Shown here: in pieces, positions 33,633-45,264 of the stretch
Layout: each line of letters opens with the position of its first letter
How positions within the stretch are numbered: the first letter of the stretch is position 1
Source of the DNA: Pisolithus tinctorius
Taxonomy: Eukaryota; Basidiomycota; Agaricomycetes; Boletales; Pisolithaceae
Direction of reading: 5' to 3'
DNA length: 64,000 nt
Assembly (NCBI GenBank): GCA_024663395.1
Contig: JANFAH010000032.1
Coordinates: 310,001 to 374,000 of the forward strand
The notes under the pieces: generated by a model
The model's input: the letters and a program-made list of their open reading frames with translations, nothing else
The model's database searches: none
Told to the model about the DNA's origin: nothing
Position numbers and translations under genes: made by a program

Positions 33633-35620
33633 TGGAAAGCCGGACAATCATGCTCGAATAAGGGAAGTCCAACGGCAAAATGCCCAACTTAAAATGGAAA
33701 TGGCCGACGGCGGACCTCGATCACTCCAAGTACCTTTTTTTTTTTGCCATCGTCATAATGAAAAATGAAAAAACACGTTTGTCGAAGTACTTTTTTTTTT
33801 TTGCCATCGTCATAATGAAAAATGAAAAAAAGCATTTGTCAAAGTACTTTTTTTTTTTGCCATCATCGTATTGAAAAACATCAGAAAAGCGATCCACCCA
33901 GAGGAACGCACCTGGCACCTCCATGTCGTCTGTGCTATCAACCTCTTCCTCGTCATGCTCAAGTTTTTGCAGGGCACGGATATGTTCTTCTTCTAAAGAG
34001 ATAATACAGATCAGCCTCGTTTCTTCACTCTAACCATTAGTATATTTTGACTTACACAACTTATCTGACCTGCCCTAACTGTCTGTCATCTCTGGCTAAG
34101 CTGCAACCCGTCTATTGTTTTTGTATAATAAAAAGTTGTATGCACATGTATTGCTGGGTGCTGACTAAGCATGCAAAAATGCGTACTACGAGGCAAAAAC
34201 GCAGTAGTCCTAAGTCAGAAAGCAAAGCAACAGAAATAAAACACATAAAATATATACCATTCGGAAGGTCTCGTCGAGTAGTACCATAATCTGAAAAAGC
34301 GAGAAGTAGGACAGCGAAACGGGCGAGCTATAGCGTACGCACTGGTGAGGTATCACCTGGGGGAGGGAGAGGGGAGACCCTCCAGTGACAACAGCTGGGG
34401 GGATCAACACCAAATTATGGCAGATGGTAGGGAACCCGCAGACGTACACCAGAAACAGGAACCACGCCATTTCGACCACCCAGTCCAGAACTATACCCAA
34501 AGTTGCCTCACCACCCCCTGAATACAAAAACAGGCATATCTCGACAGTGGCTGCGCGGAAACGGATGAAAAATATATCCCCAGGAAGGGTAAAGCGAGGG
34601 GAAGAAACTGCCAAGAAAGCGAGAGGAACGGCGGAGAAATGCGTGAGATACGATCTCAAGTCCTCAAAGGTGGGGACAGGAGAGTCGCCTGAACGACAAC
34701 GGCTGGGGGGATCAACAAAAAACACTGGGAGATCGTAGGTAACACCTCTAAGAGTGCAGAAAAAAGGGAACCGCACTAACCTGACCACCCAGTCACGAGG
34801 TATACACAAAAGCAACGCACAGCATTCCTAACACAAAAACGGTCATATCTCTATAACAACCGCACGGAATTGGATGAATGAGGCGTCCCCAACGATGGCT
34901 GAGTGAGGGAAACAAAGGACCCGAAAGGCGAGAGAAACGGCATAGCAACACGCGAGATACAACGACGAGACCTCAGGGGTGGGCCTTCCCACAAATATGC
35001 AGATAACTCTGGAACTGCTTGGCCTGTCAGGAAGATCCTATGATCAACAGGAAGCTATCGCGATCCTGCAAAAAAGCGAGAGATGTAGCACAACTTACAC
35101 CCATTATATTTATGGCATACATATGGAGTGCATCACCGGTAATAGTTTTTTTTTGCAGCCTCGTCCACACCCACCTGCGCTTCGCTGACATTCCTAATTT
35201 GGAATACCACCGGTATGTCACGTGACTTCACGTGATACGTCGGGGGGCGGTTGATCTAGGACAGATCCGCGGCCGAGGGGAACTTCTTGTTGGCTATGAT
35301 AAGGAGACGGCATTGACACTGCAATTATAGATACGTAGGAAATGCAGTCACAAGTTTGACAAAGGTGTTTTTTCTTTTTTCAACACAATGATGGCAAAAA
35401 AAACAGTACTTTGACAAATGCGTTTTTTCATTTTTCATTATGACGATGGCAAAAAAAAAAAGTACTTCGACAAACGTGTTTTTTTCATTTTTCATTATGA
35501 CGATGGCAAAAAAAAAAAAGTACTTGGAGTGATCGAGGTCTGCCGTCGGCCATTTCCATTTTGAGTTGGGCATTTTGCCGTTGGACTTTCCTTATTCGAG
35601 CATGATTGTCCGGCTTTCCA
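33633..35620. mobile_element. MULE-like DNA transposon, non-autonomous, long TIRs
   Basis: Termini TGGAAAGCCGGACAATCATG and its reverse complement continue as inverted repeats of about 260 bp (33633-33890, 35350-35620) at very high identity. The flanks TATCTCCGTA (33623-33632) and TATCTCCGTG (35621-35630) are a 9-10 bp target duplication, as in Mutator-like elements. Each TIR has three tandem about 60-bp subunits with poly-T runs and GCCATCGTCATAATG. No transposase was recognised in the 1.4-kb core; a minus-strand patch (33900-34000) reads RALQKLEHDEEEVDSTDD. Confidence 0.85.
34310..34975. repeat. Two diverged about 306-bp direct repeats in the MULE core
   Basis: ACAACAGCTGGGGGGATCAAC at 34388 recurs as ACAACGGCTGGGGGGATCAAC at 34694. 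Downstream blocks (AGGCATATCTCGACAG / CGGTCATATCTCTATAA) follow in the same order. Confidence 0.6.
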
Positions 35621-35630
35621 TATCTCCGTG

Positions 35631-35812
35631 TCTCCTCGGCGGTCTCCAGCGTGAATTTTCATGAATGTTACATAAGCAGCTCGAAACCCAGCACCGTTGT
35701 CCTGAGTCGTATCCTTCTACTGAACCTGCTACTTGGACAAAAATCGCCTCTTCTGCAGTGGGCACGGGTCCTCCAGCCTTGACATGCATCATTTTATAAC
35801 GAGTTATTTGCA
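35631..35812. other. Relic of the RPAP1/dioxygenase divergent spacer
   Basis: A stretch around 35653-35680 (TTCATGAATG, then CATAAGCAGCTCGA) matches 49840-49870 at the intact locus, where RPAP1 and the first dioxygenase diverge. Dioxygenase exons 1 and 2 are not recognisable. Confidence 0.55.
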
Positions 35813-37045
35813 GTTAGCAATCATTGTATACCCCAAGAGACCATCGGCGATGTCTTCTCGGTCATGAAGCCTTACTCTTCTCTCCGCTCTTCGTCTCGCT
35901 TTACCAAAAGGACGTTGCGAATTTCAAAGGGCATGGACCCGTGTTACTCCAACATCGACCCAACCAACAGAGCCGATCTGCACGAGGGCTTCGAAATCAG
36001 CCGGGAAGAATTGGTACCCAAAGTAAGTGATGAAAAGAGAGTGATTGATCGTGCCATGGCTGGTACAAATGTATGGCCCTTGGATCCCGTTAGGTTCCGT
36101 AAAGGCTGCCTCAGTTACTAGTGCGTTCATGGTGACATACCATTCGAGTTTACCTGATCCTGTTTTGTGATCAAACCACGCAGCTACGGGTGTTGGAAAG
36201 GTCCTATGTGGGCCGTTCTCTTCTTATTGGATCCCCCTGAACTGCACTTTGACACTTTGATGACCAGGTATGGTCGTTCCTATATATATATCCCATTATC
36301 TTCGCTCAGCGACGGTTTCAGAACAGGAATTCTGCCACAAACACGCAGGTCTCCATTATTCTCCTCAAATGGGCTCCGGAGGTGATCGTATGGTGGGTTT
36401 CGGTGCCCACGAGCAGTAAGTACATGCTGGTTATGCCCGTGGATATGCTTTGAAAACTTCCTCACAGTTTCTATGTTGGAATTCTCCCCGAGGCGTCTGA
36501 CTATGGCAGTTCTAGTCCGAACAAAACGTCCAGTGATTCGCTACATATATTATGGCAAGAACTCGTTATTTAAGCTCTTCGGGTATTAAACTCGCGGACT
36601 CAGCAGCGGATAAATGCGCCACCGATTCCGGGAACACTGGTCATCAAGCGTGTACCAGATCGAAAGGGATCCAAATCGCCCAGTTGATTGTACCTAGTAT
36701 CGGAGATCAGCTTGCGCGATGGACGAGTGAGCTTCCACTGCGACCATACATACTGATCCTGTCTCACATGTTCCCCTGAAAGGCAACGTTTAGGTCGACC
36801 ACGCATGGAGCGATCAACAGGAGCAGCTTTGGCCAGTGTTCCATTCCCTTGTTTCTTTGTACGGCTTAACACGTCCAGGCCGAGGTAAGTTGGCCTGTGA
36901 TTTTTGCTACGGAGCACAGATCAATCATCTCATCCAGCCGATGGCGAGTTGTATATCCCCTAAGAGACCGCCCAAGTGCGCACCAATCGCTACAGGGAAC
37001 CACATCCGTAGGTGCCTGCAGGAGACAAAAAGCCACTCTCGTGAT
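35813..37045 (+). pseudogene. Decayed 2OG-Fe(II) dioxygenase, copy 0
   Basis: Exon 3-like start TTAGCAATCATTG (His-Gly changed to His-Cys), then frameshifted exon 4 (NFKGHGPVLL, WPLDPVRFRKGCLSY), exon 5-6 remnants, the microexon slot at about 36466 (TTTCTAT), ALQ-region remnants, and a C-terminus like CISPKRPPKC. The iron-binding His-x-Asp is destroyed (CACGAGCAG). It is the partner of the RPAP1 duplicate, mirroring the intact unit at 45,557-51,653. Confidence 0.8.
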
Positions 37046-37935
37046 GCGGCCATGGAGGACAAACTGATCGAGACATTTGTATGCGTATGGTTTTTGTCCC
37101 GCTGTCTGCTATTGAATTTGTTGTCCAAGTCCCTAGGTGCTGACTACTTTGAAGGCATTATTGGTCGAATTTGCCTTGGCCTCCGTGGCGATATCGAATG
37201 TCAGCACAATTGTTAAATGGAAAATTGCTACAGTAAAGATGCCTTGCATGAACCTCCTTTCGTATACTATTGACTTTCTTCGCCGCAGCGAATGCAATTA
37301 TTTAAGCTGCCCTGATTTGAACCAGAAGCAAACTGCGTAACCGAATACATCTACTGAGGGCGAGTACATCGTGAATGGTGGTCGTTACCTGTCGCATAGA
37401 AAATGATCTCTGGTGATTGTGGGCGCAGCGTTATATGCGACCTTCATTGATGTCGATCGCATAAGATATCCATGCCTTGTCATCGGTCCACACTCGAGGG
37501 ACCATCACTCCCGAGGGGTGGCATATACAATATCCTGCGGGTCGGCAGTGTGTACATACGTTGATTCCTGTTTTCTACTTTTCTTACTCCTTTCCATGCA
37601 GAATCACGGTCTCATCGCCCACCAAGAAGTTGACCACGTCCATTTCCCAAACCCTCTGCGAGCGACGATGAAGGTTTAGTCATTGGGTGATCAGCACAGC
37701 ACTAGGCTCCCACGAACGACTCGAAAATCCTGCACGACGACTTAGTTGGTAAACTGGATAAGTTGTAGTGAAAGCACACTACTCCGGTATTAGACCGGAA
37801 TCGATGGATGTGTGTATGCCGAACATCGATTGTTTCTTACGCAGGGATGACATCATCCTTGGTTAGTACAACATGACTTGTCAATGCCTACGGTCGCAAT
37901 GTAGTAATTATCATGATATCACAACACAGTGACTA
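37046..37935 (+). other. Region without intact gene; possible older dioxygenase relic
   Basis: Around 37590-37680 a frame reads NHGLIAHQEVDHVHFPNPLR after a CAG, resembling a heavily decayed dioxygenase exon 3. Otherwise nothing recognised. Confidence 0.3.
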
Positions 37936-40900
37936 CTATACAATATTGAATATTCTGACTTTGCTTTGAAGGATACTGGCTGAATCTACAGGCTGAGCCA
38001 CGATGAGAGTAGATGATGCAATCCTTCTGTATTCGTTATGAGGCAATTCGGTTAACAGCAGGGCGTTAAATGGTCCTCCCAGTGTCACAAGAAGCTGTTC
38101 TGCAGCGACGGCATCGAGCTTGGTGGATCCACCAAGCGACTTCGAATGCCAGGGGCGAACAAGCTGCAGGGAGCCTGTCGCGTTTTCCGTAGTGGCATTA
38201 TCGAGCTTCGCTGGCACCGTAATCTCAAGCGGCTTCAAACCAAATGCCTGGAATGCATATGTATAGCTCGATGATGAGGATGAATTTGCCATTTGCAGTT
38301 CGACAGCTGTGACACGATAAGAGAAACATGACAGTGTAAGGCGTCGGTTCACGAATCGTGGTAGGGGTGACTTAATGAGCGAGCGGTGCAACTTTCGCAG
38401 TGCTTTGGACGACGCAGGCAGCTGACTCGCCGTCAATGACTGCTCCTCTGCGCCGGCTGGTGGGACAGGGGGAAAAGGCTGGTACGATGTAATGCGGGCC
38501 GGGAAACAGCTATGAAACGTCGATGCCTCGCCAATCCAGTCCAGCATCGAGATATCCCCAGACTGTGATATGACTTCTCCTAGGAGTCGACCCAGGGCGA
38601 ATTCTGCAGATTCACCATAAAGGACGGGTAAAATCCCAAAAAGTGAATAGGCAACGTCTTCGGGACGGGTGGTACGGCGTGACGATGCCCATCGAAGTCT
38701 CGAGCGTGCATCATCCATGCCAGGGGTAAAATCAGTGAGGAACCGAGATTCTATTCTGGTTGCACCTGCAAGTTCTTCTAGTATGGCAGCATCTGTTTTA
38801 TGATTCGAAGATTCGATGTTTTTGTATAGCGACCAGGTTCGAGTGTAGAACAAAATGGTGCGGGGAGCCAACAGTTCTTGGAGCGTCCATCCGCGTCCGA
38901 ACCATTGGCTTGTAGTAAATGACCCAGCCTCAGGAACGTCAGCGAGGTAAACAATTGTTAGGGCAGATCGTCGATACCACCCAAACATCGATCCTATCGC
39001 CTCTTGCAACTCAGCACTGCTATCTTTGTCTATGCAGCAGGTATCGCTCCACGCCCACAGGTAACCTCGCTTGAAAGCAGTAAGGCAGAACTTCTGGAGT
39101 TTTTTGACACCATCACTTCGTGTCATGTCATATATCGAGCGACCTTGAATGTCATGCAGTAATGGTTCGCCTTTTCCCCAGCGGTGGGAAAACATGACAA
39201 ACAGGAAGTATCTCGAAACATCAGCATGGATACGGCCGACTCGTTCCACAGGGTCATATGACATGGCCAATGACAAGAGCCGATTGTACTGCTGGCTACC
39301 GGTGAATTTTGATATCTGCTCATCCCGGTTGCACAGGGTGCCTGTTTGCGTGTGCAATAGTCTAGTCGGCATGCTTTCGAGAGTCTCAGAAATGACGTGT
39401 CGGATGACTTGGCTGACCTCGTATTCCGTAGCGACCGACCGAATGGAGGATACCCTGGAAATCTGAGGGCTGATTTTCATCTGGAGATAGGTTGCAAGAC
39501 AATCCCGGTATATGCCGTAACTCGGGTCTCTGGGAGCAGATAGTTCCAGTGCCTTCTGTTCGAGCGAAATAACCTTGTCCAAATCACCAACATTAGCTGC
39601 ATCATGAAACCTCTCTATTAAGCATAGTGCCAGGTCATGAAGGTTCGAGGGGTAACTGGGATGTCCAACGGGACGGAGTTGCAGAACAAGTTCATGCAGG
39701 GAAATTGCTTTGTGAAGGTGGGCGATTGCGTGTTGGGTGCGAAATCTGTCTCTGAAGTGATGACCAAGGGCACATAGGCTGTCTACTGCTCGATCAAGGC
39801 TGACCGATTCAGGCCAGTTTATCACATGAGCTAGTCGCTGAAGCCGCTCGCTAATGAACATACTGAGGTGGTCAACGGAAACAGCATAGTCACGGTCTTT
39901 CAGTAGTCGGAGCTCCAAGGCATACGTAGCAAGACAAATGGCCTCGTCCAAATCGGTTACGGAAGCGTGCTTCCGAAACTTATGCCAATGGTGTAGTGAG
40001 AGTGCGTGGAGCGTGGAAGTAGTATCAGGATAACCTGTTGAACGGAGTGTCCATGTAGCTTGGCGTAGAAAATGTACCCCGCCAGAACCTGCCGCCACAG
40101 CCTGTGTCGGGAACTTCTTCCCGAGGTAACGAGCAAGATTGTTGAGAGACACATTACGATCAGAATGGCCTGGTGGACGGAGCTCTAGTGCTGCACGCGC
40201 GAGTGTGATGGCTTCTTCCAGGTCAGTAACTGCCCCCAGTTCTTCATATCTATCTACAAGACAGAGAGCAAGGTGGTGGAGCGACCAAGAGCGATCAGGA
40301 TGTCCAGGTGGACGGAGTGACAATGCTGCCCGGTGCAGCTCAATCGCCTCGTCCAAGTCCTGCATTGCAGCTTGTTTCCGGAACCTCTGCCAAAGATCAC
40401 AAGCGAGATTGTTGAGAGACACATGACGAGCAGAATGCCCTGGTGGACGGAGCTCTAGTGTTGCACGCCTGAGTGTGATGGCTTCTTCCAGGTCGGTAAC
40501 TGCCCCCAGTTTCTCGTATCTATCTGCAAGACAGAAAGCAAGGTGGTGGAGCGACGAAGAGCGATCAGGATGTCCAGGTGGACGGAGTGCCAATGCTGCC
40601 TGGTGCAGCTCAATCGCCTCGTGCAAGTCCTGCATTGCAGCTTGTTTCTGGAACCTCTGCAAAAGATCATAACCGAGACTGTTGAGAGACACATGACGAG
40701 CAGAATGCCCTGGTGGACGGAGCTCTAGTGCTGCGCGCTCGAGTGTGATGGCTTCTTCCAGGTCAGTAACTGCCCCTAGCTTCTCGTATCTATCTGCAAG
40801 ACAAAGAGCAAGGTGGTGGAGCGACCAAGAGCGATCAGGATGTCCAGGTGGACGGAGTGACAATGCTGCCCAGTGCAGCTCAATCGCCTCGTCCAAGTCC

Positions 40901-42657
40901 TGCATTGCAGCTTGTTTCCGGAACCTCTGCCAAAGATCACAAGCGAGATTGTTGAGAGACACATGACGAGCAGAATGCCCTGGTGGACGGAGCTCTAGTG
41001 TTGCACGCCCAAGTGTGATGGCTTCTTCCAGGTCGGTAACTGCCCCCAGTTTCTCGTATCTATCTGCAAGACAGAAAGCAAGGTGGTGGAGCGACGAAGA
41101 GCGATCAGGATGTCCAGGTGGACGAAGTGCCAATGCTGCCCGGTGCAGCTCAATCGCCTCGTCCAAGTCCTGCATTGCAGCTTGTTTCTGGAACCTCTGC
41201 AGAAGATCACAACCGAGACTGTTGAGAGACACATGACGAGCAGAATGCCCTGGTGGACGGAGCTCTAGTGCTGCGCGCTCGAGTGTGATGGCTTCTTCCA
41301 GGTCAGTAACTGCCCCTAGCTTCTCGTATCTATCTGCAAGACAGCGAGCAAGGTAGTGGAGCGACGAAGAGCGATCAGGATGTCCAGGTGGTTGGAGTGC
41401 CAATACTGCCCGGTACAGCTCAATCGCCTCGTCCAAGTCCTGCATTGCAGCTTGTTCCTGGAACCTCTGCAAAAGATCACAAGCGAGATTGTTGAGAGAC
41501 ACATGACGAGCAGAATGCCCTGGTGGATGAAGCTCTAGTGCTGCACGCCCGAGTGTGATGGCTTCTTCCAGGTCAGTAACTGCCCCCAGTTTCTTGTATC
41601 TATCTGCAAGGCAGAGAGCAAGGTGGTGGAGCGACCAAGAGCGATCAGGATGTCCAGGTGGACAGAGTGCCAATGCTGCCCAGTGCAGCTCAATCGCCTC
41701 GTCCAAGTCCTGCATTGCAGCTTGTTTCTGGAACCTCTGCCGAAGATCATATGCGAGATTGCTGAGAGACACATGACGAGCAGAATGCCCTGGTGGACGG
41801 AGCTCTAGTGCTGCACGCGCGAGTGTGATGGCTTCTTCCAGGTCGGTAACTGCCCCCAGCTTCATGTATCTATCTGCGAGACGGAAAGCAAGGTGGTGGA
41901 GCGACGAAGAGCGATCAGGATGTCCAGGTGGACGAAGTGACAATGCTGCCCGGTGCAGCTCAATCGCCTCGTCCAAGTCCTGCATTGCAGCTTGTTTCTG
42001 GAACCTCTGCAAAAGATCACAAGCGAGATTGTTGAGAGACACATGACGAGCAGAATGCCCTGGTGGACGAAGCTCTAGTACTGCACGCCCAAGCATGATG
42101 GCTTCTTCCAGGTCAGTAACTGCCCCCAGTTTTCCGTATCTATCTGCAAGACAGAGAGCAAGGTAGTGGAGCGACCAAGAGTGATCAGGATGTCCAGGTG
42201 GACGGAGTGCCAATGCTGCCCGGTACAGCTCAATCGCCTCGTCCAAGTCCTGCATTGCAGCTTGTTTCTGGAACCTCTGCAGAAGATCATAACCGAGACT
42301 GTTGAGAGTCGTATGACGAGCAGAATGCCCTGGTGGACGGAGCTCTAGTGCTGCACGCCCGAGTGTGATGGCTTCTTCCAAGTCGGTAACTGCCCCCAGT
42401 TTCTCGTATCTATCTGCAAGGCAGAGAGCAAGGTGGTGGAGCGACGAAGAGCGATCAGGATGTCCAGAAGGACGTAGTTCCAATGCTGCCCGGTGTAAAT
42501 CAATTGCCTCGTCAACATCATCAACTTTCCCCCCCACCCGGAATCTGTCGTCGAGGGCTTCCGCTAGGTCGTAGAGAACTTGGTCCCGATCATTATTCCC
42601 TGGCAGACAACGCGCCAACTCTATTCGCTGATGGGAAACGGTGTCCATCGAATCCAT
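37936..42657 (-). CDS. TPR-HET protein, 1,573 residues
   Basis: Single exon, start MDSMDTVSHQR. Residues about 50-850 hold nine near-identical 90-residue units, each two TPR-like helix pairs (LADRYEKLGAVTDLEEAI and RFQKQAAMQDLDEAIEL, each ending ALELRPPGHS/ALALRPPGHP). More diverged TPRs run to about 1,060. The HET domain occupies about 1,150-1,340: FSHRWGKGEP, WAWSDTCCIDKDSSAEL, SMFGWYRRS, WFGRGWTLQELLAP and RPEDVAYSLFGILPVLYGE. HET domains trigger cell death in fungal self/non-self and incompatibility responses; the TPRs would be the sensing or scaffold part. This TPR type is often seen with CHAT in basidiomycetes, so a C-terminal HET here is a swap worth noting. Ligand unknown. Confidence 0.9.
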   Translation of the reverse strand: MDSMDTVSHQRIELARCLPGNNDRDQVLYDLAEALDDRFRVGGKVDDVDEAIDLHRAALELRPSGHPDRSSSLHHLALCLADRYEKLGAVTDLEEAITLGRAALELRPPGHSARHTTLNSLGYDLLQRFQKQAAMQDLDEAIELYRAALALRPPGHPDHSWSLHYLALCLADRYGKLGAVTDLEEAIMLGRAVLELRPPGHSARHVSLNNLACDLLQRFQKQAAMQDLDEAIELHRAALSLRPPGHPDRSSSLHHLAFRLADRYMKLGAVTDLEEAITLARAALELRPPGHSARHVSLSNLAYDLRQRFQKQAAMQDLDEAIELHWAALALCPPGHPDRSWSLHHLALCLADRYKKLGAVTDLEEAITLGRAALELHPPGHSARHVSLNNLACDLLQRFQEQAAMQDLDEAIELYRAVLALQPPGHPDRSSSLHYLARCLADRYEKLGAVTDLEEAITLERAALELRPPGHSARHVSLNSLGCDLLQRFQKQAAMQDLDEAIELHRAALALRPPGHPDRSSSLHHLAFCLADRYEKLGAVTDLEEAITLGRATLELRPPGHSARHVSLNNLACDLWQRFRKQAAMQDLDEAIELHWAALSLRPPGHPDRSWSLHHLALCLADRYEKLGAVTDLEEAITLERAALELRPPGHSARHVSLNSLGYDLLQRFQKQAAMQDLHEAIELHQAALALRPPGHPDRSSSLHHLAFCLADRYEKLGAVTDLEEAITLRRATLELRPPGHSARHVSLNNLACDLWQRFRKQAAMQDLDEAIELHRAALSLRPPGHPDRSWSLHHLALCLVDRYEELGAVTDLEEAITLARAALELRPPGHSDRNVSLNNLARYLGKKFPTQAVAAGSGGVHFLRQATWTLRSTGYPDTTSTLHALSLHHWHKFRKHASVTDLDEAICLATYALELRLLKDRDYAVSVDHLSMFISERLQRLAHVINWPESVSLDRAVDSLCALGHHFRDRFRTQHAIAHLHKAISLHELVLQLRPVGHPSYPSNLHDLALCLIERFHDAANVGDLDKVISLEQKALELSAPRDPSYGIYRDCLATYLQMKISPQISRVSSIRSVATEYEVSQVIRHVISETLESMPTRLLHTQTGTLCNRDEQISKFTGSQQYNRLLSLAMSYDPVERVGRIHADVSRYFLFVMFSHRWGKGEPLLHDIQGRSIYDMTRSDGVKKLQKFCLTAFKRGYLWAWSDTCCIDKDSSAELQEAIGSMFGWYRRSALTIVYLADVPEAGSFTTSQWFGRGWTLQELLAPRTILFYTRTWSLYKNIESSNHKTDAAILEELAGATRIESRFLTDFTPGMDDARSRLRWASSRRTTRPEDVAYSLFGILPVLYGESAEFALGRLLGEVISQSGDISMLDWIGEASTFHSCFPARITSYQPFPPVPPAGAEEQSLTASQLPASSKALRKLHRSLIKSPLPRFVNRRLTLSCFSYRVTAVELQMANSSSSSSYTYAFQAFGLKPLEITVPAKLDNATTENATGSLQLVRPWHSKSLGGSTKLDAVAAEQLLVTLGGPFNALLLTELPHNEYRRIASSTLIVAQPVDSASILQSKVRIFNIV
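40100..42480 (-). repeat. Nine 270-bp tandem repeats encoding the TPR units
   Basis: The landmark GTGATGGCTTCTTCCA recurs at about 42365, 42095, 41825, 41555, 41285, 41015, 40745, 40475 and 40205. Units five to eight form two 540-bp pairs (5 like 7, 6 like 8), showing duplication of two units at a time. Very high DNA identity suggests recent homogenisation. Confidence 0.95.
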
Positions 42658-44170
42658 TGAATGCTGTCAGGTACACCGGGAAAATGTATGTCGTGGAAAT
42701 AATTGTGACTTCAGGACAGATTCAGTAATCAGCCGCAACAAGTCAGGAATAGTAGTTGAGCCATGCGTTATCGTTGAATGCGATTCCGAAATGAGGAAAA
42801 GCAACCTTCAATGTCAGAATGCTGCCCGAGTTGACAAAACTGATTAACAATGGTCAAAGAACTCACGAGTAAAGGCAGAGAATCGAGCAAACACTCTTGG
42901 GTGTCGGTGAGATCTAGCCGTGGACGGAACTACATGGAGGTCAATGTGTGTGACAGGACAATGGACCCATAGGGACTTCACCGATGAATGGGAAATGTGC
43001 GAGCAGGGGCTGAACGACAATCGGATTGAATACTCCGAGTCACACAAATTGAGGAGCTGGGAAGGAGCTCACTCCACCTGGTGGACGTCGAGGTGAGAGA
43101 GAGCACAGGAAGCCAAGCCCCACGAATGGCATGGCCCGTAGCGCTCAAACCTGTACGGGTCATATCCTAGGCCTCAAGTTTCTTGGTAAGCCTTCCTTCA
43201 CATGGCTTTCTCCTCGGAGGAAAGGAAGCTGCTGTCGACCCGAGGGCCTACTGCCGACCACATACGACTAACAACTCGATCGACCGGCTACGAGGATACT
43301 GGGCGATGTGCACCTTTTTTGTCTTCAACGTTTGCAAAGCGAAACGGCATCTTTTGCGACGACATGTTGGGCGGACGATCGACGCATCCCTAAGAGAGAG
43401 TTAGCCTCAAATGAAACATGACGGAGACGTGGTGGATAGGCAAGGTAAAGAGACGTATCAGACGATGACCCCCTCCGCACCACTGAGCTCCCTACCACTA
43501 GCAATAACAAAAACCCACCCGAGTTTTATTCGCTGGCACTTGGTTACCATCGACCGGCACTGGGTGTCGCAGCTGAGAATCTGAGCGACATACAAGGATC
43601 GATCAAGCTCACCGAATGATCCAATATTCCATCGCTCTCCTCTCGAAATTCCGCTCCAACGAGTTCGTGCTGACTCACATCTTCCCTATTCTCGCACCAT
43701 CTTAGTGACAGTGCATGTACGTTTCAACTTGCCGTGCTCATACGTGTACACTACCGATGTCACTTTCCAGTCCTACAATTAATCCAATGTCTTGGGGGAC
43801 ACATTCGCTCGTTCTTTCATCGCTCTCGATTTCTTGGGATCACAGTACTGACAACGCGATTTGGCCCAGCGTACAATACTCGTCGCACCGCAGCCTGCGC
43901 CACCAAGTTGTTCATGTCCACCTCGTCTTCCACCTGATTCCTGAGGGCCAATACTAATCATTAAAGGCCAAGGAGATTGAGTTTCTTCCACGAGTGAGGT
44001 CTGCGATGTTGAATCGCCGATGGCCCCGTAGGAGGAACCGGTCAAGCGACTGCATCAATTACAGTGCAACCCAGTGTTATACCCGAGTTATCGTATGTAT
44101 GCGCTCTTGTTTACTTGAAGTCAGCTACGGTGATGCCAGAGAACATATGTAGTACCCGACGTTGAGCAAA
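42658..44170. other. Intergenic region upstream of the TPR-HET gene
   Basis: Contains the second relic copy (42840-43090: AAAGAACTCACGAGTAAAGG ... GAGCTGGGAAGGAGCTCACT). No convincing gene from 43100 to 44170. Confidence 0.4.
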
Positions 44171-44179
44171 ATCCATCTC

Positions 44180-45230
44180 TATAGTATACAGCCATTTACT
44201 CTTCCTTCTGCTCAAAAGTACCCTGCATCCGCTCTGCCATATCAGCCCTAATAGTACTCCGTGATGTTCCGTCCTCTCTGCCTTTTCTCTTTCAGCTATA
44301 GAACTGCCTTCAAAGCATGGCAGCGGCCTCAGGAATTCACCCTTTGAACTTGGCAGTACAAGAAGACCTCGTGCACAGCCGGAGCATCACTCCGGTTTAG
44401 AAGGCGAAGCAACCTTGGTCCTACAAGGTAACCTGATGATAGACTGACCGCTCGGTAGCGAGAGTCCAGCAACTTCACAACCGTCCGTACCTGCGTCCGT
44501 GCTACTAGTCTCATCTTCAGCGATCCACGCAATCCTTTGTAGGTCCAGCCACACAATGTACCGCCAGAAGGTGCAGAAGCCCCTGTGACGCATTCCTATC
44601 GACTAGTGGCGCCCGAAGGTACGCCGCAGGAATCCATTCGTGAAGTTCGACGGGGTGCAAATACTCCCTGACGTCTGGGAACGCTGAGCGGGGCCATCAT
44701 CCTCCAAGTGTTCTGAAGGGCGGGTGGGTGAAGCGAAGCAATCCTTATTTCCGTGGGAGTGGCGGTGGCGGAGTGTTGGAAGTTGCTTTGGCGTAAACGG
44801 GTCCAGTAGCCAACCCATCAGCTTCTCCGCGACATCGCTCCCAAAGGCCTCTGCCGATGAGTCCATTCCAGATACACCACTACCCATGCCGTGCTCGTGC
44901 ATACACACCGTCATACACGCAAACACCAAAACTCAGCAGGTTCGGGGGCATACACGACGAGTCTCCAGCGCTGGAGCAGACCGCACGAGACGCGAAGTAG
45001 AAGTGTAGCTCGCACGACGTCCACCTCTAAAGCATCCCAAACAGTAGGCAGACCGCGAAAAATGTGCGATATCCCCAGTCTCGATGGATGTGTAAGCGGA
45101 GTCACAAGCCAGTCCTGAGGCAGCAAAAGACTGGCAGTCTTGACTTGTTCTGGTAGGTAGGAAGCGCAACCTGGCAGTCTAAGAGTTGCGCTATGGAAGA
45201 TGCTCTCTGTAGGAGGCAACCTTTTATGTT
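44180..45230 (-). pseudogene. RPAP1 C-terminal fragment (relic 2)
   Basis: Minus-strand pieces TESIFHSATLRLPG, DWLVTPLTHPSRLG, VVRATLLLRVSCGLLQRW, KLMGWLLDPFTPKQLPT and a C-terminal patch near 44330-44590 follow the order of RPAP1 downstream of about residue 850, in shifting frames. It lies 3' of the intact gene and corresponds to relic 1 at 29610-30100. Confidence 0.75.
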
Positions 45231-45264
45231 AGATGATACCCGAATCAATGAAACCGACTACCAG

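Noticed and set aside
33680..33924. Small Phe/Lys-rich ORFs with repeated KYFFFFAIVIMKNEK-like units
   Set aside because: Products of poly-T subrepeats in the MULE terminal inverted repeats.
40100..42480. CRISPR array or satellite DNA, from the regular 270-bp repeats
   Set aside because: The repeats are fully coding with period 90 codons and continue one long ORF; no short repeat-spacer pattern, and the genome is fungal.
40139..42574. Repeated plus-strand ORFs of 60-95 residues opposite the TPR gene
   Set aside because: Exact antisense shadows recurring with the 270-bp period of the TPR units; no independent coding signal.
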